From Streptomyces antnestii (GTDB lineage Bacteria > Actinomycetota > Actinomycetes > Streptomycetales > Streptomycetaceae): 64,000 nucleotides of DNA. The position numbers were made by a program, and so were the translations under genes. The stretch's first letter is position 1; each line of letters starts with the position of its first letter. This document shows, piece by piece, positions 20,565 through 27,975 of the stretch. The stretch is from the NCBI RefSeq assembly GCF_004005495.1, contig NZ_RZYA01000010.1:62001-126000 (forward strand). The letters are read 5' to 3'. The notes below the pieces were generated by a model. It saw only the letters and a list, made by a program, of their open reading frames with translations, was not told the DNA's origin and made no database searches.

Positions 20565-20578
20565 TGGAGCATGCTCCA
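20565..20578. promoter_or_regulatory. 14-base perfect palindrome upstream of gabT
   Basis: TGGAGCATGCTCCA lies 60 bases before the gabT start in the divergent gap between the ATPase gene and gabT. Its symmetry and position suit a dimeric regulator site. PucR, encoded nearby, is one candidate binder; the sequence alone does not decide. Confidence 0.5.
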
Positions 20579-20637
20579 CCCCGCCCCTCGCCCCTAACCT
20601 GCGAAGAAAGCAACCGAAACACCCCCAGGAGCCCCGC

Positions 20638-21972
20638 ATGAGCGCAGTCCCGCAGGAGCGCCGCGTCGTCACCGCCATCCCCGGTCCGAAGTCGCAGGAG
20701 CTGCAGGCCCGACGTACCGCCGTGGTCGCGGCCGGCGTGGGCTCCACGCTTCCGGTCTTCACCGCCCGCGCGGGCGGCGGCATCATCGAGGACGTCGACG
20801 GCAACCGCCTCATCGACTTCGGTTCCGGCATCGCCGTGACCTCCGTCGGCGCCTCCGCCGAGGCCGTCGTGCGCCGCGCGTCCGCCCAGCTGCAGGACTT
20901 CACGCACACCTGTTTCATGGTCACGCCGTACGAGGGCTACGTGGCCGTCGCCGAGGCGCTGGCCGAGCTCACGCCGGGTGACCACGCCAAGAAGTCCGCG
21001 CTGTTCAACTCGGGCGCCGAGGCCGTCGAGAACGCCGTCAAGATCGCCCGCGCGTACACCAAGCGCCAGGCCGTCGTCGTCTTCGACCACGGCTACCACG
21101 GCCGTACGAACCTGACGATGGCGCTGACCAGCAAGAACATGCCGTACAAGAACGGCTTCGGTCCGTTCGCGCCCGAGGTCTACCGCGTGCCGGTGGCCTA
21201 CGGCTACCGCTGGCTGACCGGTGCCGAGAACGCCGGCGCCGAGGCCTCGGCCCAGGCGATCGACCAGATCACCAAGCAGATCGGCGCCGACAACGTCGCC
21301 GCGATCATCATCGAGCCGGTCCTCGGCGAGGGCGGCTTCATCGAGCCGGCGAAGGGCTTCCTGCCCGCGATCCGCAAGTTCGCCGCGGACAACGGCATCG
21401 TCTTCGTCGCGGACGAGATCCAGTCCGGCTTCTGCCGCACCGGCCAGTGGTTCGCCTGTGAGGACGAGGGCATCGTCCCCGACCTGATCACGACCGCCAA
21501 GGGCATCGCGGGCGGTCTCCCGCTCGCCGCCGTGACGGGCCGCGCCGAGATCATGGACGCCGCGCACGCGGGCGGCCTGGGCGGCACCTACGGCGGTAAC
21601 CCGGTGGCCTGCGCCGGTGCGCTCGGCTCCATCGAGACCATGAAGGAGCTCGACCTCAACGCCAAGGCGAAGAACATCGAGGCCATCATGAAGGCCCGCC
21701 TGGGCACCATGGCCGAGAAGTTCGACATCATCGGCGACATCCGTGGCCGTGGCGCGATGATCGCCATCGAGCTGGTCAAGGACCGCGCCACCAAGGAGCC
21801 GCACCCGGAGGCCGCCGCCGCGCTCGCCAAGGCCTGCCACCAGGAAGGCCTGCTGGTCCTCACCTGCGGCACCTACGGCAACGTGCTGCGCTTCCTGCCC
21901 CCGCTGGTCATCGGTGACGACCTCCTCAACGAGGGCCTCGACATCATCGAGACCGCCTTCGCGGGTGTCTGA
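20638..21972 (+). CDS. gabT: 4-aminobutyrate aminotransferase
   Basis: A 444-residue class III PLP enzyme that moves the amino group of GABA to 2-oxoglutarate, giving succinate semialdehyde. Seen are SGAEAVENAVKIARAYT (phosphate/PLP binding), the cofactor-stacking FDHGYHGRTNL, the PLP-contacting Asp in VFVADEIQSGFCRTG and the Schiff-base Lys in TTAKGIAGGLPLAAV (about residue 288). The ATG at 20638 has CAGGAG nine bases upstream; an earlier in-frame ATG at 20500 reads low-complexity sequence and is rejected. It is divergent from the ATPase gene and upstream of the 6C-like RNA. Confidence 0.95.
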   Translation: MSAVPQERRVVTAIPGPKSQELQARRTAVVAAGVGSTLPVFTARAGGGIIEDVDGNRLIDFGSGIAVTSVGASAEAVVRRASAQLQDFTHTCFMVTPYEGYVAVAEALAELTPGDHAKKSALFNSGAEAVENAVKIARAYTKRQAVVVFDHGYHGRTNLTMALTSKNMPYKNGFGPFAPEVYRVPVAYGYRWLTGAENAGAEASAQAIDQITKQIGADNVAAIIIEPVLGEGGFIEPAKGFLPAIRKFAADNGIVFVADEIQSGFCRTGQWFACEDEGIVPDLITTAKGIAGGLPLAAVTGRAEIMDAAHAGGLGGTYGGNPVACAGALGSIETMKELDLNAKAKNIEAIMKARLGTMAEKFDIIGDIRGRGAMIAIELVKDRATKEPHPEAAAALAKACHQEGLLVLTCGTYGNVLRFLPPLVIGDDLLNEGLDIIETAFAGV

Positions 21973-22049
21973 TCGCTTGCGTGACTTCAGGTAACGGTCA
22001 GGGCGTGTGAAGAACGTGTGCGGGGCCCATGACGGGTTACCGTTCCGAC

Positions 22050-22078
22050 TGTCAGACGTCCACACCCTGCCGTACGGT
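22050..22078 (+). promoter_or_regulatory. Possible promoter for the 6C-like RNA transcript
   Basis: A TGTCAG hexamer is separated by 17 bases from TACGGT, which fits the TAnnnT pattern of a vegetative -10 box. Transcription would begin near 22085, giving an RNA of about 225 bases ending at the T-run at 22311. This is weak motif evidence only; a start nearer the C-loop hairpins is equally possible. Confidence 0.35.
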
Positions 22079-22203
22079 TTCTGCAGATGAGAGAAACACC
22101 CCGCCCACAGGGGACTGTGGGCGAAACCGGGTCGGAGCCTCCCCAGCCCCGCCCTGGTCGTGCCCTCGCGCACAAGCCCGGAGCTTCCGGCTCCGGAACT
22201 CCT

Positions 22204-22311
22204 CACCGATCGGATGGCCGCCCGCCCCAAACCCCCCGGGGCGTGCGGCGAGCCGATCAGGTCGGCCGCCTCGGAACTACCCCCCCTGTTCCGGGGCGGC
22301 CGACCGTTTTT
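22204..22311 (+). ncRNA. 6C-type small RNA (two C-loop hairpins plus terminator)
   Basis: Two adjacent hairpins each carry a run of cytosines in the loop, the hallmark of the actinobacterial 6C RNA. Hairpin 1 spans 22208-22258 (pairs 22208-22213/22253-22258, 22217-22221/22245-22249, 22223-22228/22238-22243) with loop AAACCCCCC. Hairpin 2 pairs 22260-22277 with 22288-22305 (one G-T mismatch), with seven Cs at 22280-22286, and is followed by five Ts at 22307-22311, so it doubles as the terminator. The 5' end is uncertain. Further hairpins lie upstream at 22103-22122 and 22178-22196, and a possible promoter at about 22050-22078. I recall an S. coelicolor small RNA next to the gabT homologue. Confidence 0.8.
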
Positions 22312-22326
22312 CATCACTGGGCCGCC

Positions 22327-22935
22327 GTGGTGAGCGCCCTGCTCTTCCTCTTCATCGCCTGGCAGATCTCCGTCGGCGGACCATTGCTCCGCGTGGACGA
22401 ACGCCTCGGCAACGCGATGAGCAGCGGAAATCTGCCGGGTGGGGTGGCGCAGCTCCTCTCCGACCTCGGCAGCGTCGACGTCGCGCTCCCGGTCCTCGCC
22501 GTCGCCCTCGCCCACACCGCCTGGCGCGGCCACCGCGACGGCCTGCCCCAGTGGTGGCTGCGGCCCCTTGTCGCCGCGCTCACCATGACCGCCGTCCCGG
22601 CGCTGGTCGTCCCCCTCAAGAAGGTCATCGCCCGGACGGGCCCGGCCGCGATGGGCCCCAGTACCGGCTACTACCCGTCCGGACACACGACGACGGCGGC
22701 GGTCGCGTACGGGGCCTGTCTGCTCCTCCTGCTGCCGTACGTGCGCGGCGCCTACGCGCGTCGGGAACTCACCATCGGCTACATCATCGTGAACGCCGGC
22801 GTCGGCCTCGGTCTGGTGCGGCGCGGCTATCACTGGCCGCTGGACGTCGTCGGTGCCTGGTGCCTTTCGGTGGTCCTCCTGTACGCGATGTGCGCGATGT
22901 GCGCGGCGTGGGCGGGCCGGGCCCCGCGGGACTGA
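22327..22935 (+). CDS. PAP2 family phosphatase, membrane protein
   Basis: About 202 residues if the GTG at 22327 is used. All three phosphatidic acid phosphatase 2 motifs are seen: a degenerate first motif KKVIARTGP, the central PSGH (in TGYYPSGHTTTAA), and RRGYHWPLDVVGAW with the catalytic His. Five or six hydrophobic helices are apparent. The frame is open back to an ATG at 22087, but that stretch is the 6C-like RNA with its terminator and encodes only low-complexity residues, so the longer version is unlikely. No strong ribosome site precedes either start. Substrate is probably a lipid or isoprenoid (di)phosphate. Confidence 0.8.
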   Translation: MVSALLFLFIAWQISVGGPLLRVDERLGNAMSSGNLPGGVAQLLSDLGSVDVALPVLAVALAHTAWRGHRDGLPQWWLRPLVAALTMTAVPALVVPLKKVIARTGPAAMGPSTGYYPSGHTTTAAVAYGACLLLLLPYVRGAYARRELTIGYIIVNAGVGLGLVRRGYHWPLDVVGAWCLSVVLLYAMCAMCAAWAGRAPRD

Positions 22936-22950
22936 CCCGGCCCGCGGCAC

Positions 22951-23412
22951 CTACCGCGGTGTGTCGTCCCGGGCGAGCTGCGCCGCCGCCTCGTGCATCG
23001 CCAGTTCCAGCACGGTCGGATCAGTGAGGGTGCCCGAGCCGTCGGGCGGGATCAGCCAGCGGACCCCGCCGGCGCCGCGCCCCGGATAGGGCACGACGAT
23101 CCAGGTGCCGCGGCCCGCGCCCCGCACTCCTGTACCGAGCCAGCGCGTGGCCGTGCCCGCCGGCACGAAGAAGCCCATCCGGGCGTCACCGAAGTCGGCG
23201 AGCACGGGGCCCGGCCGGTCGATGACGCGGGTGAGCACGTCGAGCGTCGGATACCCCAGCTCGCCGGGGAGGATCAGTACGTCCCAGAGCCTGCCCGCGG
23301 GCAGGAGCGCGACCCCGAGGGGATTGCGCTCCCATTCCCAGCGGCAGGCATCAGGATCAGGTGTCACGGACGCCAGCCACTCGACCGCCGACTTCGCCCC
23401 CGAGCCAGTCAT
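22951..23412 (-). CDS. Hypothetical protein, conserved-looking
   Basis: A 153-residue soluble protein starting MTGSGAKSAVEWLASVTPDP. A textbook AGGAGG box seven bases upstream fixes the ATG at 23412 over an earlier in-frame start. Features are a Trp-containing N-terminus (CRWEWERNPLGVALLP), the stretch AGRLWDVLILPGELGYPTLD and GTWIVVPYPGRGAGG. The pattern is reminiscent of the N-terminal fold of Streptomyces primase-polymerase-like proteins, but catalytic residues cannot be identified, so no function is claimed. It converges on the PAP2 gene with a 15-base gap. Confidence 0.75.
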   Translation of the reverse strand: MTGSGAKSAVEWLASVTPDPDACRWEWERNPLGVALLPAGRLWDVLILPGELGYPTLDVLTRVIDRPGPVLADFGDARMGFFVPAGTATRWLGTGVRGAGRGTWIVVPYPGRGAGGVRWLIPPDGSGTLTDPTVLELAMHEAAAQLARDDTPR

Positions 23413-23537
23413 GGCGGGACCTCCTCTTCCTGGTACGCGCCGCTGAAAGTCGGTGCGTGTCACCAGGGAGAGGAGGCCGGGAAGCGATCATTACGCGGGT
23501 TGTGCCCACCAATTACGGGCGGGCCTCCCTGACGGGA

Positions 23538-24965
23538 TCAGCTGTCGAAGCCGAGGCCCGCCTTGTCCATGGCCTTCAGCCACAGGTTGCGCCGCCCGCC
23601 GTTGTCGTCGGCGCGCGCCAGGGACCACTTGGTGAGCGTGATCCCGGTGTACGCGAACGGCTCGGGCGGGAACGGCAGCGGCTTCGTGCGGACCATCTCG
23701 AGCTCGGTACGTTCCGTGCGCTCGCCGGAGAGCAGGTCGAGCATGACGTCCGCGCCGAAGCGGGTCGCGCCGACGCCGAGTCCGGTGTACCCGGCGGCGT
23801 ACGCGACGCGGCCCTTGTGGGCCGTGCCGAAGAACGCGGAGAAGCGGGAGCAGGTGTCGATGGCCCCGCCCCAGGCGTGGCTGAAGCGCACCCCTTCCAG
23901 CTGCGGGAAGCAGGTGAAGAAGTGCCCGGCGAGCTTCGCGTACGTCTCGGGCCGGTGGTCGTACTCGGCGCGCACCCGGCCGCCATAGGGATAGATCGCG
24001 TCGTAGCCGCCCCACAGGATGCGGTTGTCCGCGGACAGCCGGAAGTAGTGGAACTGGTTGGCCGAGTCGCCGATGCCCTGGCGGTTCTTCCAGCCGATGG
24101 ACGCCAGCTGCTCGTCGGTCAGCGGCTCTGTCATCAGCGCGTAGTCGTAGACCGGGACGGTGTACGAGCGCACGCGCTTGACCAGGGACGGGAAGACGTT
24201 CGTGCCGAGCGCGACGGCCTCGGCGAAGACGCGGCCGTACGGGGTGCGGACGGCCGTCCCGGAGCCCGACGAGGACAGGTCGAGCCCGGGGGTGTGCTCG
24301 TAGACGCGCACACCCGCGTCCAGGCAGGCCTGCTTGAGGCCCCAGGCGAGCTTGGCGGGGTGCAGCATCGCGACCCCGCGCCGGTCGTACAGGGCGCCCA
24401 GGAAGGTGGGTGAGTCGACCTGCTCGCGGATGGCTTCGGCGTCGAGGAGTTCGGTGCCGTCCGCGAGCCCGGCCTCCGTCAACTCCTCGTGGAATTCCCG
24501 GAGTTCGGCGACCTGGTGGGGCTCGGTCGCCACGTCCAGTTCGCCGGTGCGCTCGAAGTCGCAGTCGATGGAGTAGCGGGCGACGGCCTCCTCGATCGCG
24601 TCGAGGTTCCGGGCGCCGAGCTCCTCCAGCTTCGCGATCTCGCCGGGCCAGCGGGCCAGTCCGTTCGCGGTGCCGTGGGTGAGGGATGCGGCGCAGAAGC
24701 CTCCGTTGCGGCCGGACGCCGCCCAGCCCACCTCCTGCCCCTCGAGCAGGACCACGTCGCGGCCGGGGTCGCGCTCCTTGGCGAGGAGCGCGGTCCACAG
24801 GCCGCTGTAGCCCCCGCCGACGACGAGCAGGTCGCACCGCTCGTCGCCGGTGAGCGCCGGCCGGGCCTCGGGCCTGCCGGGGTCGTCCAGCCAGTACGAC
24901 CCCGGCTTGGCGTCCGCCAGCGACTTGATCCAGTCGGCATTACGGTTCATGGCGCGTGCGGCCAT
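23538..24965 (-). CDS. puuB: FAD-dependent amine oxidase, gamma-glutamylputrescine oxidase type
   Basis: A 475-residue DAO-family oxidoreductase. The dinucleotide fold is at about residues 43-60 (CDLLVVGGGYSGLWTALLAK), followed by VVLLEGQEVGWAASGRNGG, which is typical of PuuB-like enzymes. The C-terminus has YAAGYTGLGVGATRFGADVM for FAD binding. PuuB oxidises gamma-glutamylputrescine to the aldehyde. The ATG at 24965 (MAARAMNRNADW) follows a GGGAG box; the much longer open frame upstream overlaps the permease and is rejected. It ends the potABC run, 32 bases after the PotC gene, tying it to imported polyamines. Confidence 0.88.
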   Translation of the reverse strand: MAARAMNRNADWIKSLADAKPGSYWLDDPGRPEARPALTGDERCDLLVVGGGYSGLWTALLAKERDPGRDVVLLEGQEVGWAASGRNGGFCAASLTHGTANGLARWPGEIAKLEELGARNLDAIEEAVARYSIDCDFERTGELDVATEPHQVAELREFHEELTEAGLADGTELLDAEAIREQVDSPTFLGALYDRRGVAMLHPAKLAWGLKQACLDAGVRVYEHTPGLDLSSSGSGTAVRTPYGRVFAEAVALGTNVFPSLVKRVRSYTVPVYDYALMTEPLTDEQLASIGWKNRQGIGDSANQFHYFRLSADNRILWGGYDAIYPYGGRVRAEYDHRPETYAKLAGHFFTCFPQLEGVRFSHAWGGAIDTCSRFSAFFGTAHKGRVAYAAGYTGLGVGATRFGADVMLDLLSGERTERTELEMVRTKPLPFPPEPFAYTGITLTKWSLARADDNGGRRNLWLKAMDKAGLGFDS

Positions 24966-24997
24966 GATTTCAACTCCCTCAGACTGCCTTGTACTTG

Positions 24998-25795
24998 TCA
25001 GACTGCCTTGTTCTTCCGCTTGCCGAGCAGCATCGCGGCAAGGACGAAGAGCACGGCGACGATGAACATCGTCGTGCCGATGACGTTGATCTGCACGGGC
25101 GTGCCGCGCTGCGCCGAGCCCCAGACGAACATGGGGAAGGTCACGGTCGAGCCCGCGTTGAAGTTGGTGATGATGAAGTCGTCGAAGGAGAGCGCGAAGG
25201 CGAGCAGCGCGCCCGCCGCGATGCCGGGGGCGGCGATCGGCAGCGTGACCCGTACGAAGGTCTGGACGGGACCGGCGTAGAGGTCCTGGGCGGCCTGTTC
25301 GAGGCGCGGATCCATCGACATGACGCGCGCCTTGACCGCCGTCACGACGAAGCTGAGGCAGAACATGATGTGAGCGATGAGAATCGTCCAGAAGCCCAGC
25401 TGCGCGCCCATGTTGAGGAAGAGCGTGAGCAGCGAGGCGGCCATGACGACCTCGGGCATCGCCATCGGCAGGAAGATCAGCGAGTTCACGGCGCCGCGGG
25501 CCCGGAAGCGGTAGCGCACGAGGGCGAAGGCGATCATCGTGCCGAGGACCGTGGCGCCGATCGTCGCCCACAGCGCGATCTGGAGGCTCAGCGACAGCGA
25601 GCCGCACATGTCGGCGACGCCGCAGGGGTTCTTCCAGGCGTCGAGCGAGAACGCCTGCCACTCGTAGTTGAAGCGTCCCTTCGGCTTGTTGAAGGAGAAC
25701 ACCGTCACGACGACGTTGGGCAGGAGCAGATAGCCGAGGGTGACGAGACCCGCGATGACGACGAGATTGCGGCGCAGCCAGCGTACGAAGGGCAT
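24998..25795 (-). CDS. potC: Spermidine/putrescine ABC transporter permease PotC-like
   Basis: A 265-residue inner membrane permease with about six hydrophobic helices. The Pot-type ALVRYRFRARGAVNSLIFLP and the coupling motif EQAAQDLYAGPVQTFVRVTL are visible, followed by GALLAFALSFDDFIITNFNAG, which is diagnostic of PotC. The ATG at 25795 overlaps the stop of the PotB gene by one base. Two cysteines in the first external loop (NPCGVADMCGS) could form a disulfide. Confidence 0.92.
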   Translation of the reverse strand: MPFVRWLRRNLVVIAGLVTLGYLLLPNVVVTVFSFNKPKGRFNYEWQAFSLDAWKNPCGVADMCGSLSLSLQIALWATIGATVLGTMIAFALVRYRFRARGAVNSLIFLPMAMPEVVMAASLLTLFLNMGAQLGFWTILIAHIMFCLSFVVTAVKARVMSMDPRLEQAAQDLYAGPVQTFVRVTLPIAAPGIAAGALLAFALSFDDFIITNFNAGSTVTFPMFVWGSAQRGTPVQINVIGTTMFIVAVLFVLAAMLLGKRKNKAV

Positions 25796-26724
25796 CAGAC
25801 CAAGTCCTCCGTTCCGGACCGGCGGATATAGACGGTGACCATGATCAGGATCGCGGCCATCAGGATGAACGAGAGCGCCGCCGCGGTCGGGTAGTCCAGG
25901 ATGCGCAGGAACTGCGTCTGGATGACGTTGCCGACCATGCGGGTGTCGGTGGAGCCGAGCAGGTCCGCGTTGACGTAGTCGCCGGCGGCGGGGATGAAGG
26001 TGAGCAGCGTGCCGGAGACGACACCCGGCATGGAGAGCGGGAACGTCACCTTGCGGAAGGTGGTGGCGGGGGTGGCGTACAGGTCGCCCGCCGCCTCGTG
26101 CAGCCGGCCGTCGATGCGCTCGAGGGAGGTGTAGAGCGGCAGGATCATGAACGGCAGGAAGTTGTACGTGAGTCCGCAGATCACGGCGAGCGGGGTCGCG
26201 AGGACGCGGTTGCCGTCGGTCATGCCGAGCCAGCTCGTGACGTCGAGGACGTGCAGCGCGTTCAGGGCGCTGACGACCGGGCCGCCGTCGGACAGGATCG
26301 TCTTCCAGGCCAGCGTGCGGATCAGGAAGCTGGTGAAGAACGGCGCGATGACGAGGATGAGGACGAGGTTGCGCCAGCGGCCCGCGCGGAACGCGATGAG
26401 GTAGGCGAGCGGATAGCCGAGCGCCAGGCACAGGATCGTGGCGGCGCCCGCGTACAGCACCGAGCGCAGGAACTGCGGCCAGTAGTCGGCGAGCGCCTGC
26501 CAGTAGGTCGCGAAGTGCCAGGTGACCTTGAAGCCGTCCTCCAGGGAGCCCGTCTGGATCGACGTCGACGCCTGGTAGACCATCGGCAGGGCGAAGAAGA
26601 CGACCAGCCAGAGCAGTCCCGGCAGGAGCAGCCAGTAGGGGACGAGGCGGCCGCGCTTACGGGGCGGGCGGGCGGTCTTGGCGACCGGTGGCGCCGCGGG
26701 TTCTTCGGTGACGGTCGTCGTCAT
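25795..26724 (-). CDS. potB: Spermidine/putrescine ABC transporter permease PotB-like
   Basis: A 309-residue permease. A charged N-terminal tail of about 28 residues precedes the first helix (VPYWLLLPGLLWLVVFFALP). RTLAWKTILSDGGPVVSALN and the coupling motif HEAAGDLYATPATTFRKVTF are typical of PotB, as is GDYVNADLLGSTDTRMVGN. It pairs with PotC to form the channel. Its ATG overlaps the end of the PotA gene by four bases. Confidence 0.92.
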   Translation of the reverse strand: MTTTVTEEPAAPPVAKTARPPRKRGRLVPYWLLLPGLLWLVVFFALPMVYQASTSIQTGSLEDGFKVTWHFATYWQALADYWPQFLRSVLYAGAATILCLALGYPLAYLIAFRAGRWRNLVLILVIAPFFTSFLIRTLAWKTILSDGGPVVSALNALHVLDVTSWLGMTDGNRVLATPLAVICGLTYNFLPFMILPLYTSLERIDGRLHEAAGDLYATPATTFRKVTFPLSMPGVVSGTLLTFIPAAGDYVNADLLGSTDTRMVGNVIQTQFLRILDYPTAAALSFILMAAILIMVTVYIRRSGTEDLV

Positions 26725-27875
26725 GCGGCTGCGTCCTCCTCGACCTTCGCGGCGCCCGCCTCGATGTCCTGGGCGGCGTCGAGGCCGAAGGTGTGCGCGG
26801 GGTTCCAGTGCAGGACGACCTCGGCCCCGGGGGCGAGCCGGCTGTCGCGCTCGATGTTCTGGGCGTAGACCTCGAAGGCGTCGCAGAGCGGGCTCTCGAT
26901 GACGTACTGCGTGGAGACGCCGATGAAGCTGCTGTCGGCGACGCGGCCGGTGATGCGGTTGCGGCCGTCGGGGATCGTGCCCGCGTCGTCGGCGTGGGTG
27001 AGGGAGATCTTCTCGGGGCGGATGCCCACGAGGACCTTCTCGCCCGTCGCGGCCGATGCCGTACAGCGGGAGACGGGCAGGACGAGCTTGCCGCCGCCGG
27101 CCTTCAGGGTGAGGTCGTCGCCGCTGCGGCCCGCGACCTCGGCCTCGATGAAGTTGGACGTGCCGAGGAAGTTGGCGACGAAGGTGGAGGCCGGGTTCTC
27201 GTAGAGGTCGGCCGGCGCGCCCAGCTGTTCGACGCGGCCCGCGTTCATCACCGCGACCGTGTCGGCCATGGTCATGGCCTCCTCCTGGTCGTGGGTGACG
27301 TGGATGAACGTGATGCCCACCTCGGTCTGGATGCGCTTGAGTTCGAGCTGCATCTGGCGGCGCAGCTTGAGGTCGAGGGCGCCGAGCGGCTCGTCGAGGA
27401 GCAGCACCTTGGGGTGGTTGATCAGGGCGCGGGCCACGGCGACGCGCTGCTGCTGGCCGCCGGAGAGCTGGTGCGGCTTCTTGCGGGCCTGCTCACCGAG
27501 CTGGACCAGGTCGAGCATCTCGCCGACCTGCTTCTTCACGGACTTGACGCCGCGGCGGCGCAGGCCGAAGGCGACATTCTCGAAGATGTCGAGGTGCGGG
27601 AAGAGCGCGTACGACTGGAAGACGGTGTTCACCGGGCGCTTGTAGGGGGGCAGCGCGGTGACGTCCTGGTCGCCGAGCATGACCGTGCCGGAGCTGGGCT
27701 CCTCAAGTCCCGCGATCATGCGCAGAGTTGTGGTCTTGCCGCAGCCCGAGGCGCCGAGGAGAGCGAAGAAGGAGCCCTCGGGGACGGTGAGGTCCAGCGG
27801 CTGGACGGCCGTGAAGGAGCCGTAGGTCTTGCTGATCCCGGTGAGGCGGACGTCGCCGCCGTGGTCTGTCGTCAT
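26721..27875 (-). CDS. potA: Spermidine/putrescine ABC transporter ATPase PotA-like
   Basis: A 384-residue ATPase starting MTTDHGGDVRLTGISKTYG. Walker A GASGCGKT is at 41-48, the Q-loop is in NTVFQSYALFPHLDIFENVA, the signature is QLSGGQQQRVAVARAL, and Walker B plus D-loop is VLLLDEPLGALD. The H-loop is in HVTHDQEEAMTMAD. The last 130 residues form the TOBE regulatory domain of polyamine and iron transporters. An earlier in-frame ATG at 27962 adds only a low-complexity arm and overlaps an intercistronic hairpin, so it is not used. Confidence 0.93.
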   Translation of the reverse strand: MTTDHGGDVRLTGISKTYGSFTAVQPLDLTVPEGSFFALLGASGCGKTTTLRMIAGLEEPSSGTVMLGDQDVTALPPYKRPVNTVFQSYALFPHLDIFENVAFGLRRRGVKSVKKQVGEMLDLVQLGEQARKKPHQLSGGQQQRVAVARALINHPKVLLLDEPLGALDLKLRRQMQLELKRIQTEVGITFIHVTHDQEEAMTMADTVAVMNAGRVEQLGAPADLYENPASTFVANFLGTSNFIEAEVAGRSGDDLTLKAGGGKLVLPVSRCTASAATGEKVLVGIRPEKISLTHADDAGTIPDGRNRITGRVADSSFIGVSTQYVIESPLCDAFEVYAQNIERDSRLAPGAEVVLHWNPAHTFGLDAAQDIEAGAAKVEEDAAA

Positions 27876-27929
27876 GGTGCAGTCCAGGGAGTCGTGGGGT
27901 CTGGGGGGCTCGGTGCTGCGGTGCTCACG

Positions 27930-27952
27930 CGGCCGCGGTTCGTACGCGGCCG
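27930..27952 (-). terminator. Intercistronic hairpin between potD and potA genes
   Basis: Arms 27930-27937 and 27945-27952 pair perfectly with a seven-base loop, directly after the potD-like gene and before potA. Such hairpins after a binding-protein cistron commonly protect its mRNA or reduce read-through, which would make binding protein in excess of the membrane complex. Confidence 0.5.
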
Positions 27953-27975
27953 GGGTTCTCACGCAGCCAGGCGTC

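Noticed and set aside
17901-20597. An 898-codon plus-strand open frame antisense to the ATPase gene
   Set aside because: Composition is Gly/Arg/Asp-rich with no motif; the minus-strand reading has a P-loop and membrane helices.
22087-22326. N-terminal extension of the PAP2 protein
   Set aside because: The stretch contains a terminator with T-run and two C-loop hairpins, encodes only Pro/Gly/Arg-rich residues and has no ribosome site.
20476-22950. An 824-codon minus-strand open frame antisense to gabT and PAP2
   Set aside because: GabT and PAP2 catalytic motifs on the plus strand are unmistakable; the antisense frame also crosses the 6C-like RNA.
23538-25661. A 707-residue version of the FAD oxidase
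   Set aside because: The extra N-terminal part reads the PotC gene in another frame; the Rossmann motif begins soon after the ATG at 24965.
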